Assembly (NCBI GenBank): GCA_947458345.1
Contig: CANHBU010000081.1
Location: 1 to 7,674 of the forward strand
From: Comamonadaceae bacterium
GTDB taxonomy: Bacteria; Pseudomonadota; Gammaproteobacteria; Burkholderiales; Burkholderiaceae_C
Direction: 5' to 3'
DNA: 7,674 nucleotides
The notes below the pieces were generated by a model. That model made no database searches. It was not told the origin of the DNA and worked only from the letters and a program-made list of their open reading frames with translations. Below are positions 1 to 7,167 of this stretch, in pieces (position 1 is the first letter of the stretch; each line of letters starts with the position of its first letter). The position numbers and the translations under genes were made by a program.

Positions 1-484
1 AGAGGCTGCGGTTGATGTACTGACGCTTGAGTTCCTGCTCGGCCTTGTCGGCCAGCGCCCGATCGAAAGGCTGGCCCTCGTAAAGGCCCGATTCGCGCAG
101 CGCTTTGCGCAAAACCTCTTTGTCGAATTCCTTGATGCCGACGAAATCGACCTCCGCCACGGAAGGCCGCTCCTCAACCACCACAATCAGGACCGTGCCT
201 TCAACTTCGAGTCGCACGTCCTTGAACAGGCCCAGGCCAAACAGCGCGCGGATGGCGGCCGAGCCCTTTTCATCGTTGAAGGTTTCGTTGACGCGCAGCG
301 GAATCGACGCAAACACCGTTCCGGGCTCAACCCGCTGCAGACCCTCGACGCGGATCTCCTTGATCACGAAAGGCTCAATAGCCAGCGACAGCGTGCAAGC
401 CATCCATGCTGTCACGAGCAAAACGATGGACCTTAGCCTGAAACCTTGAAGCACTTGGATCATAGGAAATTGCAGCAGTCGCAT
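1..484 (-). CDS. bamA: BamA, outer-membrane protein assembly factor (5' part only, runs off the left edge)
   Basis: BamA is the outer-membrane beta-barrel that, with its periplasmic POTRA domains and BamB-E lipoproteins, folds and inserts other barrel proteins. Only the N-terminus is present, about 154-161 residues of a protein usually near 770-810. Numbered from the ATG at 463, a hydrophobic signal peptide (IVLLVTAWMACTLSLA) ends near A28. POTRA1 follows, opening IEPFVIKEIRVEGLQRV and containing ALFGLGLFKDVRLEVEG and VVVEERP. POTRA2 starts near residue 101 (SVAEVDFVGIKEF). Two in-frame ATGs are possible, at 484 (15 bases after the rseP stop, adds MRLLQFP) and at 463. Neither has a clear Shine-Dalgarno sequence, so translation may be coupled to rseP. 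The interval uses the longer form. The rseP-bamA order is the standard one in proteobacteria. Identity is secure; the start is uncertain and the barrel is not visible. Confidence 0.93.
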   Translation of the reverse strand, partial: MRLLQFPMIQVLQGFRLRSIVLLVTAWMACTLSLAIEPFVIKEIRVEGLQRVEPGTVFASIPLRVNETFNDEKGSAAIRALFGLGLFKDVRLEVEGTVLIVVVEERPSVAEVDFVGIKEFDKEVLRKALRESGLYEGQPFDRALADKAEQELKRQYINRSL

Positions 485-499
485 GCGTAAGAAAACGGG

Positions 500-1861
500 T
501 CACCCAAACAGGCGCGTGACGTCATTGAATAGGGCAATAGACATCAGCAGCAGCAAGGCGGCCATGCCCACGCGCTGCAGGCGCTCCATCCAGATTTCAG
601 ACACGCTGCGCCCTGTGATGCCTTCCCAAAGATAATACATCAGGTGTCCGCCATCGAGCATGGGCAGAGGCAGCAGATTGAGCACCCCCAGGCTGACGCT
701 GATCATGGCCAAAAACAGCAGGTAGGCGGTCAAGCCCAGACCCGCTGACTTGCCCGCATAGTCGGCGATCGTCAAGGGGCCGCTGAGGTTTTTCAGTGAG
801 GCCTCGCCAATGAGCATCTTGCCGATCATGCGCAGCGTCAGTGCGCTGACCTCCCAGGTCCGGCTCAGGCCCTCCCACGAAGCCTGCAGCACATCCTGGC
901 GCACAAGCACCTTTTGCGCCGGCTCGCCGATGAAGGCGCCAATGCGGCCGATGCGCGCGCTGCCATCGCTGCCCATCTGGGGCTGCACCGACAGTTGCAG
1001 CGACTGCCCCCTGCGATCGATCTGCCACAGTTGCACCGCCGACTGGGTCGACTGGCGCACGATTTCGCGCAGACCGGCTGCATCGTCGATGCGCCGCCCG
1101 TCGATGTCCAGCACCAGATCGCCCGCCTGCAAACCGGCTTTGTCGGCGGCACCGCCGGCTTGCACCTGGCCCATCACCGGCCGGCTCCATGGCGAGACCA
1201 CACCGATGTCGCGAAACAACTGGGCGTTGGCCTCGGCCCGCTCAAACCCGCCGAGATCGAGCCAGACTTCGCGCGTACTGCCCTGCCCGCGCTGCGTTTG
1301 CGCCTGCACCACCAGCAGCAGCCGCTGGCCCTCAAGTGCAGCCTGTGCCAGGCGCCAGCGCAAGTCATCGAAAGAGCGCACCGGCTCGGCCTCTTCATCC
1401 TGCACGGCCGCTTGCAGCACCCAATCGCCCGATCGCAAACCGGCACGCTCGGCCACTGAACCGGCGGCCGGCGTCGAGACGACGGCCTGCGGCTCTTCAA
1501 CCCCGATCCAGCTGACAGTGGCATAGAGCACGGCAGCCAGCAGCAAGTTGGCCAGCGGCCCGGCCGCTACCACCGCCACGCGCGAGCGCAGGGGCTGGGT
1601 GTTGAAGGCCAGATGCCGCTGACTGGCCTCGACGGGCGCCTCACGCTCATCGAGCATGCGGACATAACCCCCCAGAGGCAGCAGCCCGATCACGAATTCG
1701 GTGGGGTTGCCGCGCAAGCGCCAGCGCAGCACAGGCCGGCCAAAGCCAATGGAAAAGCGCAGCACCTTGATGCCGCAAGCCACGGCCACGCGGTAGTGGC
1801 CGTATTCATGAATCGCAATGAGCAGGCCCAGGGCAAGGACAAAGGCCAGTACCGTGGTCAT
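500..1861 (-). CDS. rseP: RseP, site-2 intramembrane zinc metalloprotease
   Basis: RseP is the inner-membrane protease that makes the second cut in the anti-sigma factor RseA, releasing the envelope-stress sigma factor, and it also clears remnant signal peptides. The protein is 453 residues (E. coli about 450). The zinc motif HEYGH is at residues 18-22 in the first membrane segment. Two PDZ domains follow in the periplasmic part (PAAGSVAERAGLRSGD and QAGGAADKAGLQAGDLVLDIDG). The second active-site motif, NLLPLPMLDGGHL, starts at N395 with D403 as the third zinc ligand. A C-terminal membrane segment (MAALLLLMSIALF) ends the protein. All key catalytic residues are present. The ATG at 1861 was chosen because it forms an ATGA overlap with the dxr stop and gives the family N-terminus. 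The longer frame to 1885 would begin with TTG inside dxr. Its Shine-Dalgarno is weak, which fits coupling to dxr. Confidence 0.97.
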   Translation of the reverse strand: MTTVLAFVLALGLLIAIHEYGHYRVAVACGIKVLRFSIGFGRPVLRWRLRGNPTEFVIGLLPLGGYVRMLDEREAPVEASQRHLAFNTQPLRSRVAVVAAGPLANLLLAAVLYATVSWIGVEEPQAVVSTPAAGSVAERAGLRSGDWVLQAAVQDEEAEPVRSFDDLRWRLAQAALEGQRLLLVVQAQTQRGQGSTREVWLDLGGFERAEANAQLFRDIGVVSPWSRPVMGQVQAGGAADKAGLQAGDLVLDIDGRRIDDAAGLREIVRQSTQSAVQLWQIDRRGQSLQLSVQPQMGSDGSARIGRIGAFIGEPAQKVLVRQDVLQASWEGLSRTWEVSALTLRMIGKMLIGEASLKNLSGPLTIADYAGKSAGLGLTAYLLFLAMISVSLGVLNLLPLPMLDGGHLMYYLWEGITGRSVSEIWMERLQRVGMAALLLLMSIALFNDVTRLFG

Positions 1862-3045
1862 CGAGCGCCCAATCGACGCACCCAATCAGCGGCGCGCACC
1901 CGCGCCTGCTGATCGATGGCCAGCAGGTCCTCCAGCGCCGTCACCGCAGGCGCAGACCAGCCATCGAGCGTGTTTCGGTTGACCTGGTGGATTTGATCGA
2001 AGCCAATTGCGCCGTCCAGAAAGGCCTGTACCGCCACCTCATTGGCCGCATTGAGCACGGCGGTGCTGCCCGTCGGCCCGGCCAGCACCTCCCAGGCCAG
2101 GGCCAGTGCGGGGAAACGCCGAGCATCGGGCGCCAGAAAGGTCATGGTGGGTAAGGCCCTGAAGTCGAGCGGCCGGGCGCCCGATTCGACCCGCTCGGGC
2201 CACGACAAGCCGTAGGCAATGGGCACCCGCATGTCCGGCGTGCCCAATTGAGCCACCACCGAGGTGTCACGGTATTGCACCAGGGAATGGATGATGCTCT
2301 GCGGATGAATCACCACCTCGATCTGATCGGGCCGCATGCCAAACAGGTAGCGCGCCTCGATCACCTCCAACACCTTGTTCATCATGGTGGCCGAGTCGAC
2401 GGAGATCTTGCGCCCCATGACCCAGTTCGGGTGTTTGCAGGCCTGCTCAGGCGTGACTTGGGGAAAGCTGGCCGGATCGCGCTCCAGAAAAGGGCCACCG
2501 GAGGCCGTCAGGATGATCTTTTCCACGCGATCGGGCCAGCTCGCCGGATCTTCAGGCAGCGATTGAAAAATGGCCGAATGCTCGCTGTCGATGGGCAGCA
2601 AGCGGGCGCCGCCCTGGTGAACCGCCTGCAAGAAGACCTCGCCACCGACCACCAAGGCCTCCTTGTTGGCCAGCAACAGGCGCTTGCCGGCACGCGCTGC
2701 AGCCAAGCAGGCCGGCAAACCGGCCGCGCCCACGATGGCAGCCATCACCACCTGCACCCGCTCATCGCGGGCGATGCGCTCGAGCGCGTCGGCACCCGTC
2801 AGCACCCGCGTGCGCGAGCCGGCCTGCTTGAGCCGATCGGCCAATTCGGTCGCTGCAGCCGCTTCGGTCATCACCGCATGAACTGGCTCAAAGCGCAGAC
2901 ACTGCTCCAACAACAAGTCCACCCGCGTGGCCGCGCTCAGCGCGAACACCTCAAAGCGCTGCCGATGCCGCGCCACCACATCGAGCGTGTTCACGCCAAT
3001 CGATCCGGTTGAGCCCAAAATGGTGATCTGTTGGATGGCCGTCAC
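1858..3045 (-). CDS. dxr: 1-deoxy-D-xylulose 5-phosphate reductoisomerase
   Basis: Dxr (IspC) catalyses the NADPH- and metal-dependent conversion of DXP to 2-C-methyl-D-erythritol 4-phosphate, the committed step of the MEP isoprenoid pathway in the cytoplasm. Numbered from the chosen GTG (395 residues, E. coli 398), the dinucleotide-binding loop GSTGSIG is at 11-17 and NKEAL at 127-131. The metal-binding PIDSEHSAIF segment (151-160) contains D153 and E155. ASGGPF is at 181-186, and GRKISVDSATMMNK (211-224) leads to the third acidic ligand E230. The GTG start at 3045 overlaps the cdsA stop as GTGA and has GGAG nine bases upstream. The frame also opens at a GTG at 3060, adding five residues inside cdsA, but that start lacks a comparable site. 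The gene ends in an ATGA overlap with rseP. No catalytic residue appears missing. Confidence 0.97.
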   Translation of the reverse strand: MTAIQQITILGSTGSIGVNTLDVVARHRQRFEVFALSAATRVDLLLEQCLRFEPVHAVMTEAAAATELADRLKQAGSRTRVLTGADALERIARDERVQVVMAAIVGAAGLPACLAAARAGKRLLLANKEALVVGGEVFLQAVHQGGARLLPIDSEHSAIFQSLPEDPASWPDRVEKIILTASGGPFLERDPASFPQVTPEQACKHPNWVMGRKISVDSATMMNKVLEVIEARYLFGMRPDQIEVVIHPQSIIHSLVQYRDTSVVAQLGTPDMRVPIAYGLSWPERVESGARPLDFRALPTMTFLAPDARRFPALALAWEVLAGPTGSTAVLNAANEVAVQAFLDGAIGFDQIHQVNRNTLDGWSAPAVTALEDLLAIDQQARVRAADWVRRLGAR

Positions 3046-3893
3046 TTTGAAAAGCTCCACAACATCATGGCCAGAGGCAGCACGGGCAACAGCGCGTCGA
3101 TCCGATCGAGCACACCGCCGTGGCCGGGCAGCAAGGCGCTCGAATCCTTCACACCGGCACTGCGCTTGAGCAGCGACTCGATGAGATCACCGACCACGCT
3201 CATGGCCGTCAAAAACAGCAGCGCGGCGACCAGCAGGCCCACACCGTGAGCGGCGCGCACTTGGCCGTGCAGGCTGGGCGCCGCTGAAACGGACAGCCGG
3301 GCCTCCAGACTGGACCACAGCAGCCCCACGATGAGCACGGCAGCGGCTGCGCCCAGAACGCCCTCCCAGCTCTTGCCCGGGCTGATGCTGGGGGCGAGCT
3401 TGCGCGCCACCAGCCGTCCGCCCCAGGCCTTGCCCGCAAAATAAGCCGCCACATCGGCCAGCCACACCAAGGTCAGCACCGACAGCAAAAAGTTAATGCC
3501 TACCGCCCGGGCCTGGACCACGGCCAACCAGGCCAGCCAAAGCAACCACAGCCCCAGCAGGCAACGCAGCCAGCGGGCCAGGGCCTGCCAACGCAAGACT
3601 CCACCGGCGAGCAAGACAGCGCCGCCGAGCACCCACACCAGCGCCGCGGCGACCCACAGACCCAGCAGATCGCGCTCGAGCCAACCGGCCCACCAGGATC
3701 CCACACCGGCGAGCGTGCACAGCAGCGCCATCGCCCAGGCCAGCGCCGGCGCATTGAGCCGGCCCCACTCCCATGCGGCAGCGGCCATTAGCAGCAAAGT
3801 CAGCAGGGCAAAAGGCCAGGGCTGGGGGTAAAAAAGCGCCGGCAACAACACGGCCAGCAAGATCACGGCAGTGATGATGCGCTGCCGTAGCAT
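3042..3893 (-). CDS. cdsA: Phosphatidate cytidylyltransferase (CDP-diglyceride synthase)
   Basis: CdsA is an integral inner-membrane enzyme that joins CTP and phosphatidic acid to make CDP-diacylglycerol, the precursor of all major phospholipids. The 283-residue protein (E. coli 285) is extremely rich in Leu, Ala and Trp, with about eight hydrophobic segments. The family signature runs from S240 to D266: S-x-L-K-R, then K249-D250, then PGHGG, then D263-R264-x-D266. These conserved residues are intact, including the metal-binding acidic ones. SPGKSWEG (171-178) and D147 with AYFAGK are also typical. The ATG at 3893 lies 17 bases after the frr stop. A GAGGA sequence is about 14 bases upstream, partly inside the hairpin that spans the frr stop, so initiation may depend on ribosomes arriving from frr. 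Normally uppS would lie upstream; here frr does. Confidence 0.97.
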   Translation of the reverse strand: MLRQRIITAVILLAVLLPALFYPQPWPFALLTLLLMAAAAWEWGRLNAPALAWAMALLCTLAGVGSWWAGWLERDLLGLWVAAALVWVLGGAVLLAGGVLRWQALARWLRCLLGLWLLWLAWLAVVQARAVGINFLLSVLTLVWLADVAAYFAGKAWGGRLVARKLAPSISPGKSWEGVLGAAAAVLIVGLLWSSLEARLSVSAAPSLHGQVRAAHGVGLLVAALLFLTAMSVVGDLIESLLKRSAGVKDSSALLPGHGGVLDRIDALLPVLPLAMMLWSFSK

Positions 3894-3901
3894 GGGATCT
3901 T

Positions 3902-3921
3902 TGGCGGTCCTCAGACCGCCA
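3902..3921 (-). other. Perfect hairpin over the frr stop codon, just upstream of cdsA
   Basis: Read on the minus strand, TGGCGGTC pairs perfectly with GACCGCCA (8 bp) around a four-base loop, TGAG, that contains the frr TGA stop. It is followed by AAAG rather than a T-run, so it is not a standard intrinsic terminator. It covers much of the 17-base frr-cdsA spacer and part of the purine-rich GAGGA that could serve cdsA. A role in coupling, mRNA processing or 3'-end protection is inference only. The structure itself is directly visible. Confidence 0.6.
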
Positions 3922-4471
3922 TAATGTCCTGCTCTTTACCCGCCACCAGCTTGTCGACCTCGGCAATGCAGCGGTCGGTGAACTTCTGGATCTCGTCTTG
4001 TGCGCGGCGCTCCTCGTCCTCGGAGGCCAGCTTGTCCTTGACCAGTTTCTTGACGCCTTCATTGGCATCGCGGCGCAGGTTGCGAATCGCAATCTTGGCA
4101 TGCTCGCCCTCGCCCTTGACCACCTTGGTCAGCTCCTTGCGGCGCTCTTCGGTCATGGGCGGCATTGGCACCCGGATCAAGTCGCCCTGTGAGGCAGGAT
4201 TCAGGCCCAGATCAGAGTCGCGTATGGCCTTCTCGATCTTTGCCCCCATGCCTTTTTCCCAGGGCGCCACACCGATGGTGCGCGCATCGAGAAGCGAGAC
4301 ATTGGCCACCTGGCTGATCGGCAGCATGGAGCCGTAGTAGTCGACCTGCACCGTATCGAGCAGACCGGGGTTGGCGCGGCCGGTGCGCACCTTGGTCAGG
4401 CTGGTCTTGAAGGCCTCGATGGACTGCTGCATTTTTTGCTCAGCGGTCTTCTTGATGTCCTGGATGCTCAT
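3911..4471 (-). CDS. frr: Ribosome recycling factor (RRF)
   Basis: RRF works with EF-G after termination to split the post-termination ribosome so its subunits can be reused. The 186-residue protein (E. coli 185) starts [14 protein letters not shown], a typical family N-terminus. The helical domain I carries KVRTGRANP (residues 27-35), whose arginines contact rRNA in known structures. Domain II follows, with [16 protein letters not shown], then [21 protein letters not shown] and the long C-terminal helix rich in Lys and Glu. The ATG at 4471 was chosen from family length. The open frame continues to 4615, but that extension lies antiparallel-free within the pyrH end in another frame and has no RRF similarity. 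No purine-rich Shine-Dalgarno is visible upstream (CGTACCCACC precedes the ATG), which is unusual for a highly expressed gene. It lies 38 bases after pyrH. Confidence 0.97.
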   Translation of the reverse strand: MSIQDIKKTAEQKMQQSIEAFKTSLTKVRTGRANPGLLDTVQVDYYGSMLPISQVANVSLLDARTIGVAPWEKGMGAKIEKAIRDSDLGLNPASQGDLIRVPMPPMTEERRKELTKVVKGEGEHAKIAIRNLRRDANEGVKKLVKDKLASEDEERRAQDEIQKFTDRCIAEVDKLVAGKEQDIMAV

Positions 4472-4509
4472 GGTGGGTACGTCAAAGGAGGAAATGACAA
4501 AACGCAGGT

Positions 4510-5220
4510 TCAAACATGCACCAAGGTGCCCTCGTCCTCCCCAAGCACCACACGCTTGAGCGCGCCGCTCTTGAAGATCGAAAACACCTTGACCGGCAAC
4601 TTCTGATCGCGGCACAAGGCAAAAGCCGTCGCGTCCATCACCTCAAGATTGCGCCCCATGGCCTCGTCAAAAGAGATCGAGGCGTAGCGCGTGGCCGACG
4701 GGTCCTTCTTGGGGTCGGCGGTGTAGACGCCGTCGACCTTGGTGGCCTTGAGCACGATCTGGGCGCCGATTTCAGCGCCGCGCAGGGCGGCTGCCGTATC
4801 GGTGGTGAAAAACGGATTGCCGGTCCCTGCGGCAAAGACGACCACCTTGCCCTCTTCGAGATACTGCAAGGCCTTGGGACGCACATAGGGCTCGACCACC
4901 TGCTCGATCGCAATGGCCGACATGACACGGGCCGTCAGGCCCGCCTTGTTCATGGTGTCGGCCAGCGCCAGCGAGTTCATCACGGTGGCCAGCATCCCCA
5001 TGTAGTCGGCGGTGGCCCGGTCCATGCCGACCGAGCCGCCGGCCACGCCGCGAAAGATATTGCCGCCGCCGATGACCACCGCCACTTCCACGCCCAGCCG
5101 GGTGACCTCGGCCACCTCGTCGACCATGCGAACGATGGTGGCACGGTTGATGCCAAACGCATCGTCGCCCATCAGGGCCTCACCAGAGAGCTTGAGCAAG
5201 ATGCGCTTGTAGGCCGGCAT
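4510..5220 (-). CDS. pyrH: Uridylate kinase (UMP kinase)
   Basis: PyrH phosphorylates UMP to UDP with ATP, feeding RNA, UDP-sugar and, through UTP, CTP synthesis. It belongs to the amino-acid kinase family and is hexameric in bacteria. The protein is 236 residues (E. coli 241). Visible motifs are the phosphate-binding KLSGEALMG (10-18), the glycine loop GGGNIFRG (51-58), [18 protein letters not shown] (65-82) of the UMP site and dimer region, [16 protein letters not shown] (132-147), and the nucleotide-binding [17 protein letters not shown] (158-174). The ATG at 5220 gives the full N-terminal strand; GCGGAAA upstream is at best a weak ribosome-binding site. It lies 48 bases after tsf, with no terminator visible between them, so it probably shares the tsf transcript. 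Confidence 0.97.
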   Translation of the reverse strand: MPAYKRILLKLSGEALMGDDAFGINRATIVRMVDEVAEVTRLGVEVAVVIGGGNIFRGVAGGSVGMDRATADYMGMLATVMNSLALADTMNKAGLTARVMSAIAIEQVVEPYVRPKALQYLEEGKVVVFAAGTGNPFFTTDTAAALRGAEIGAQIVLKATKVDGVYTADPKKDPSATRYASISFDEAMGRNLEVMDATAFALCRDQKLPVKVFSIFKSGALKRVVLGEDEGTLVHV

Positions 5221-5268
5221 GGAGTTTCCGCGAAATTTTCCCGAAGTTTAGCGCCTGGCGCGCCCGCC

Positions 5269-6156
5269 TCAACCCGCTTTGGCCGCCGCGACCTGGGCCG
5301 CCACCTCGGCAGCAAAGTCATCGACCTTCTTCTCGATGCCCTCGCCCACCACATACAGGGTGAACGATTTGACCGTGGTGCCCTTTTCCTTGAGCATCTG
5401 CTCAACCGTCTGCTTGTCGTTTTTCACGAAAGGCTGGTTGAACAAAGACACTTCCTTGAGGTATTTTTGGACCGAGCCTTCGATCATCTTAGCTGCGATC
5501 TCGGCTGGCTTGCCCGACTCAGCGGCCTTGGCGGTGGCAACCGAGCGCTCGCGCTCGATCAACTCGGCCGGCACATCGGCGCTGGTCAGCGACACCGGCT
5601 TCATGGCCGCCACATGCATGGCCACATCTTTGGCTGCCGCCTCGTCGCCTTCGAATTCCACCACCACGCCAATGCGCGTGCCGTGCAGATAGGTGGCCAG
5701 TTTGCTGCCTGAAGCAAACCGCTTGAAGCGGCGCACCGACATGTTCTCGCCGATCTTGCCGATCAGGCCCTTGCGCACGTCTTCAATGGTGGGGCCGAAA
5801 CCGTCGAGCGAAAAAGGCAGCGCGCCCACAGCAGCCACATCGGCCGGGTTGGAGCGACTGATGCCCTGGGCCACCGCTTGGGACAAAGCCAGGAAGCTGT
5901 CGTTCTTGGTGACGAAATCGGTCTCGCAGTTGATCTCGACCAAGGCGCCAATACCCGATTCCATATGAACCGCCACAACGCCTTCGGCGGTGACACGCGA
6001 TGCGGCCTTGCCGGCCTTGCTGCCGAGCTTGACGCGCAGCAGCTCTTCGGCCTTGGCCATGTCGCCATTGGCCTCGGTCAATGCCTTCTTGCACTCCATC
6101 ATGGGAGCGTCGGTCTTGGCGCGCAGTTCAGCGACCATGCTTGCGGTGATTGCCAT
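5269..6156 (-). CDS. tsf: Elongation factor Ts (EF-Ts)
   Basis: EF-Ts is the guanine nucleotide exchange factor that removes GDP from EF-Tu during translation elongation. The protein has 295 residues. The N-terminal UBA-like module (about 1-55) carries the signature [20 protein letters not shown]. The conserved ETDFVTKN segment places D80 and F81 where the E. coli protein pushes into the EF-Tu Mg site. The core has its subdomains and the coiled-coil region, ending in an Ala-rich tail. The ATG at 6156 has AGGAG eight bases upstream. A TTG two codons earlier is in frame but overlaps the spacing region, so the ATG is preferred. A 117-base gap with an intrinsic terminator separates it from rpsB, so part of its transcription may be attenuated there. 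Confidence 0.97.
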   Translation of the reverse strand: MAITASMVAELRAKTDAPMMECKKALTEANGDMAKAEELLRVKLGSKAGKAASRVTAEGVVAVHMESGIGALVEINCETDFVTKNDSFLALSQAVAQGISRSNPADVAAVGALPFSLDGFGPTIEDVRKGLIGKIGENMSVRRFKRFASGSKLATYLHGTRIGVVVEFEGDEAAAKDVAMHVAAMKPVSLTSADVPAELIERERSVATAKAAESGKPAEIAAKMIEGSVQKYLKEVSLFNQPFVKNDKQTVEQMLKEKGTTVKSFTLYVVGEGIEKKVDDFAAEVAAQVAAAKAG

Positions 6157-6225
6157 CTTCAATTCTCCTGTAGCTTAAAAAAACGGATGAGGCCTTGGCC
6201 TTGCGGCGTGGGCTCAGAGCGTTGT

Positions 6226-6250
6226 AAAAAAGGGGCTACATGAGCCCCTT
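6226..6250 (-). terminator. Intrinsic terminator or attenuator between rpsB and tsf
   Basis: On the minus strand AAGGGGCT pairs perfectly with AGCCCCTT (8 bp, five-base loop CATGT), giving a GC-rich stem running straight into a run of six T, the last four unpaired. It lies 23 bases after the rpsB stop and 69 bases before the tsf ATG. This is a textbook Rho-independent shape. Since tsf follows on the same strand with no clear promoter of its own, partial read-through (attenuation) is the likely arrangement; the E. coli rpsB-tsf spacer is also known to hold a terminator-like structure. Confidence 0.85.
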
Positions 6251-6262
6251 GGTGCTGTGCTT

Positions 6263-6282
6263 GCGGCCGGAACTCAGGCCGC
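6263..6282 (-). other. Hairpin spanning the rpsB stop codon
   Basis: On the minus strand GCGGCC (last two rpsB codons) pairs with GGCCGC around an eight-base loop beginning with the TGA stop. No T-run follows. It lies 12 bases ahead of the terminator stem. A 6-bp GC palindrome can occur by chance in DNA this rich in GC, so function is uncertain. Confidence 0.4.
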
Positions 6283-7017
6283 GTTCTCGACTTCGACGAA
6301 CTCATCAGCGCCCTCGACGCTCTTGACGATCTCGTTGACGGCGTTGGCACGGCCTTCCAGGATCGCATCGGCAATACCGCGGGCATAAAGCGCGACGGCC
6401 TTGGCCGAGTCGTCGTTACCCGGAATGACGTAGTCGATCCCTTCGGGCGTGTGATTGGAGTCGACAACTCCGATCAGCGGGATACCGAGTTTTTGCGCCT
6501 CGGCCACGGCGATCTTGTGAAAGCCCACATCGATCACAAAGATGGCATCGGGCAAGCTGGCCATGTCCTGGATGCCGCCGATGTCCTTCTCGAGCTTTTC
6601 GATCTCGCGGGTGAACGTGAGCTGCTCTTTCTTGCTCACGGCGTCCAGACCTGCTTCTTGCTGCGCCTTCATTTCCTTGAGTCGCTTGATGGAGCTCTTG
6701 ACGGTCTTGAAGTTGGTCAACATACCGCCGAGCCAGCGCTGGTCCACAAAGGGCACGCCGGCACGACGCGCTTCAGTGGCCAAGATTTCGCGGGCTTGGC
6801 GCTTGGTGCCCACCATCAAAATGGTGCCTCGGTTAGCGGCGAGCTGGCGCGCAAACTTGCACGCCTCCTGGAACATCGGCAGCGATTTTTCCAGGTTGAT
6901 GATGTGAATACGGTTGCGATGGCCAAAGATATAGGGGGCCATCTTGGGGTTCCAGAAGCGCGTCTGGTGTCCGAAGTGGACGCCGGCTTCCAGCATTTCA
7001 CGCATGCTTGTCGACAT
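6274..7017 (-). CDS. rpsB: 30S ribosomal protein S2
   Basis: S2 is a late-assembling protein of the small ribosomal subunit, bound on the solvent side between head and body; it helps recruit S1. The protein is 247 residues (E. coli 241). Family landmarks are [19 protein letters not shown] at the N-terminus, [24 protein letters not shown], the signature [13 protein letters not shown], a charged coiled-coil hairpin (about 110-145), [19 protein letters not shown], and [27 protein letters not shown]. The C-terminus is short and acidic ([14 protein letters not shown]). The ATG at 7017 has AGGAG five bases upstream; a second ATG four codons in is less well placed. It is the first gene of the block and has its own upstream promoter candidate. 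Confidence 0.98.
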   Translation of the reverse strand: MSTSMREMLEAGVHFGHQTRFWNPKMAPYIFGHRNRIHIINLEKSLPMFQEACKFARQLAANRGTILMVGTKRQAREILATEARRAGVPFVDQRWLGGMLTNFKTVKSSIKRLKEMKAQQEAGLDAVSKKEQLTFTREIEKLEKDIGGIQDMASLPDAIFVIDVGFHKIAVAEAQKLGIPLIGVVDSNHTPEGIDYVIPGNDDSAKAVALYARGIADAILEGRANAVNEIVKSVEGADEFVEVENAA

Positions 7018-7152
7018 AAAAACTCCTAAGGTTGGGTCTAAAATCAGCGCCTACCACCCTGCAGAGCCTGCCGGCGGCACCTTTTCAGTGGCTGATTTGC
7101 GATTTGCCCTGCGCCAATCAATCGCCCCAGCGGGGACCATCGGCGGCAAAGC
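7018..7152 (-). promoter_or_regulatory. rpsB 5' leader, possible S2 autoregulatory region
   Basis: If transcription starts just downstream of the extended -10 at 7159-7167, the rpsB mRNA has an untranslated leader of about 135 nt ending in the AGGAG site. In gammaproteobacteria S2 represses rpsB-tsf through a structured leader of similar length. Here I see only short stems, for example CCCC/GGGG around a three-base loop (7125-7135), and cannot match the known S2-binding fold by eye. Length and position are suggestive; the regulatory role is inference. Confidence 0.35.
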
Positions 7153-7158
7153 CTCGGG

Positions 7159-7167
7159 AGTATACCA
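7159..7167 (-). promoter_or_regulatory. Extended -10 sigma-70-type promoter for rpsB
   Basis: On the minus strand TGG-TATACT matches an extended -10 element (TGnTATAAT, five of six in the hexamer). The best-spaced -35 (TGCAGG, 17 bases upstream) is poor, as is usual when the extended -10 is present. The stretch just after it (CCCGAGG) is a GC-rich discriminator of the kind seen at stringently controlled ribosomal promoters. The core GTATAC is palindromic, so a weak -10 (TATACC) also faces the amidase gene. Confidence 0.6.

Noticed and set aside
2248..3012. A 254-codon plus-strand open frame opposite dxr
   Set aside because: Antisense shadow of dxr with a His- and Arg-rich composition and no recognisable family.
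4484..4559. Plus-strand AAAGGAGG followed by ATG and a 21-codon frame ([12 protein letters not shown]...)
   Set aside because: The site is only two bases from the ATG, too close to be efficient, and most of the frame is antisense to the pyrH end. No promoter is visible.
4472..4615. N-terminal extension of frr by 48 residues
   Set aside because: The extension lies inside the pyrH 3' end in another frame and has no RRF similarity; the ATG at 4471 gives the normal family length.
5221..5268. Terminator or promoter between tsf and pyrH
   Set aside because: Only short GCGC palindromes are seen, with no T-run after a stable stem and no convincing -10/-35 pair.
4516..5712. A 398-codon plus-strand open frame opposite pyrH and tsf
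   Set aside because: It is antisense to two certain genes and crosses their spacer. Its translation is rich in His, Gly, Arg and Leu without domain-like motifs, as expected when a GC-rich gene is read on the opposite strand.
6177..6210. Second terminator before tsf, based on the seven-T run
   Set aside because: The nearby AAGGCC repeats give only about a 4-bp stem, and six bases separate it from the T-run.
6451..7029. A 192-codon plus-strand open frame opposite rpsB
   Set aside because: Antisense shadow of rpsB; its composition mirrors the rpsB codons and no motif supports it.
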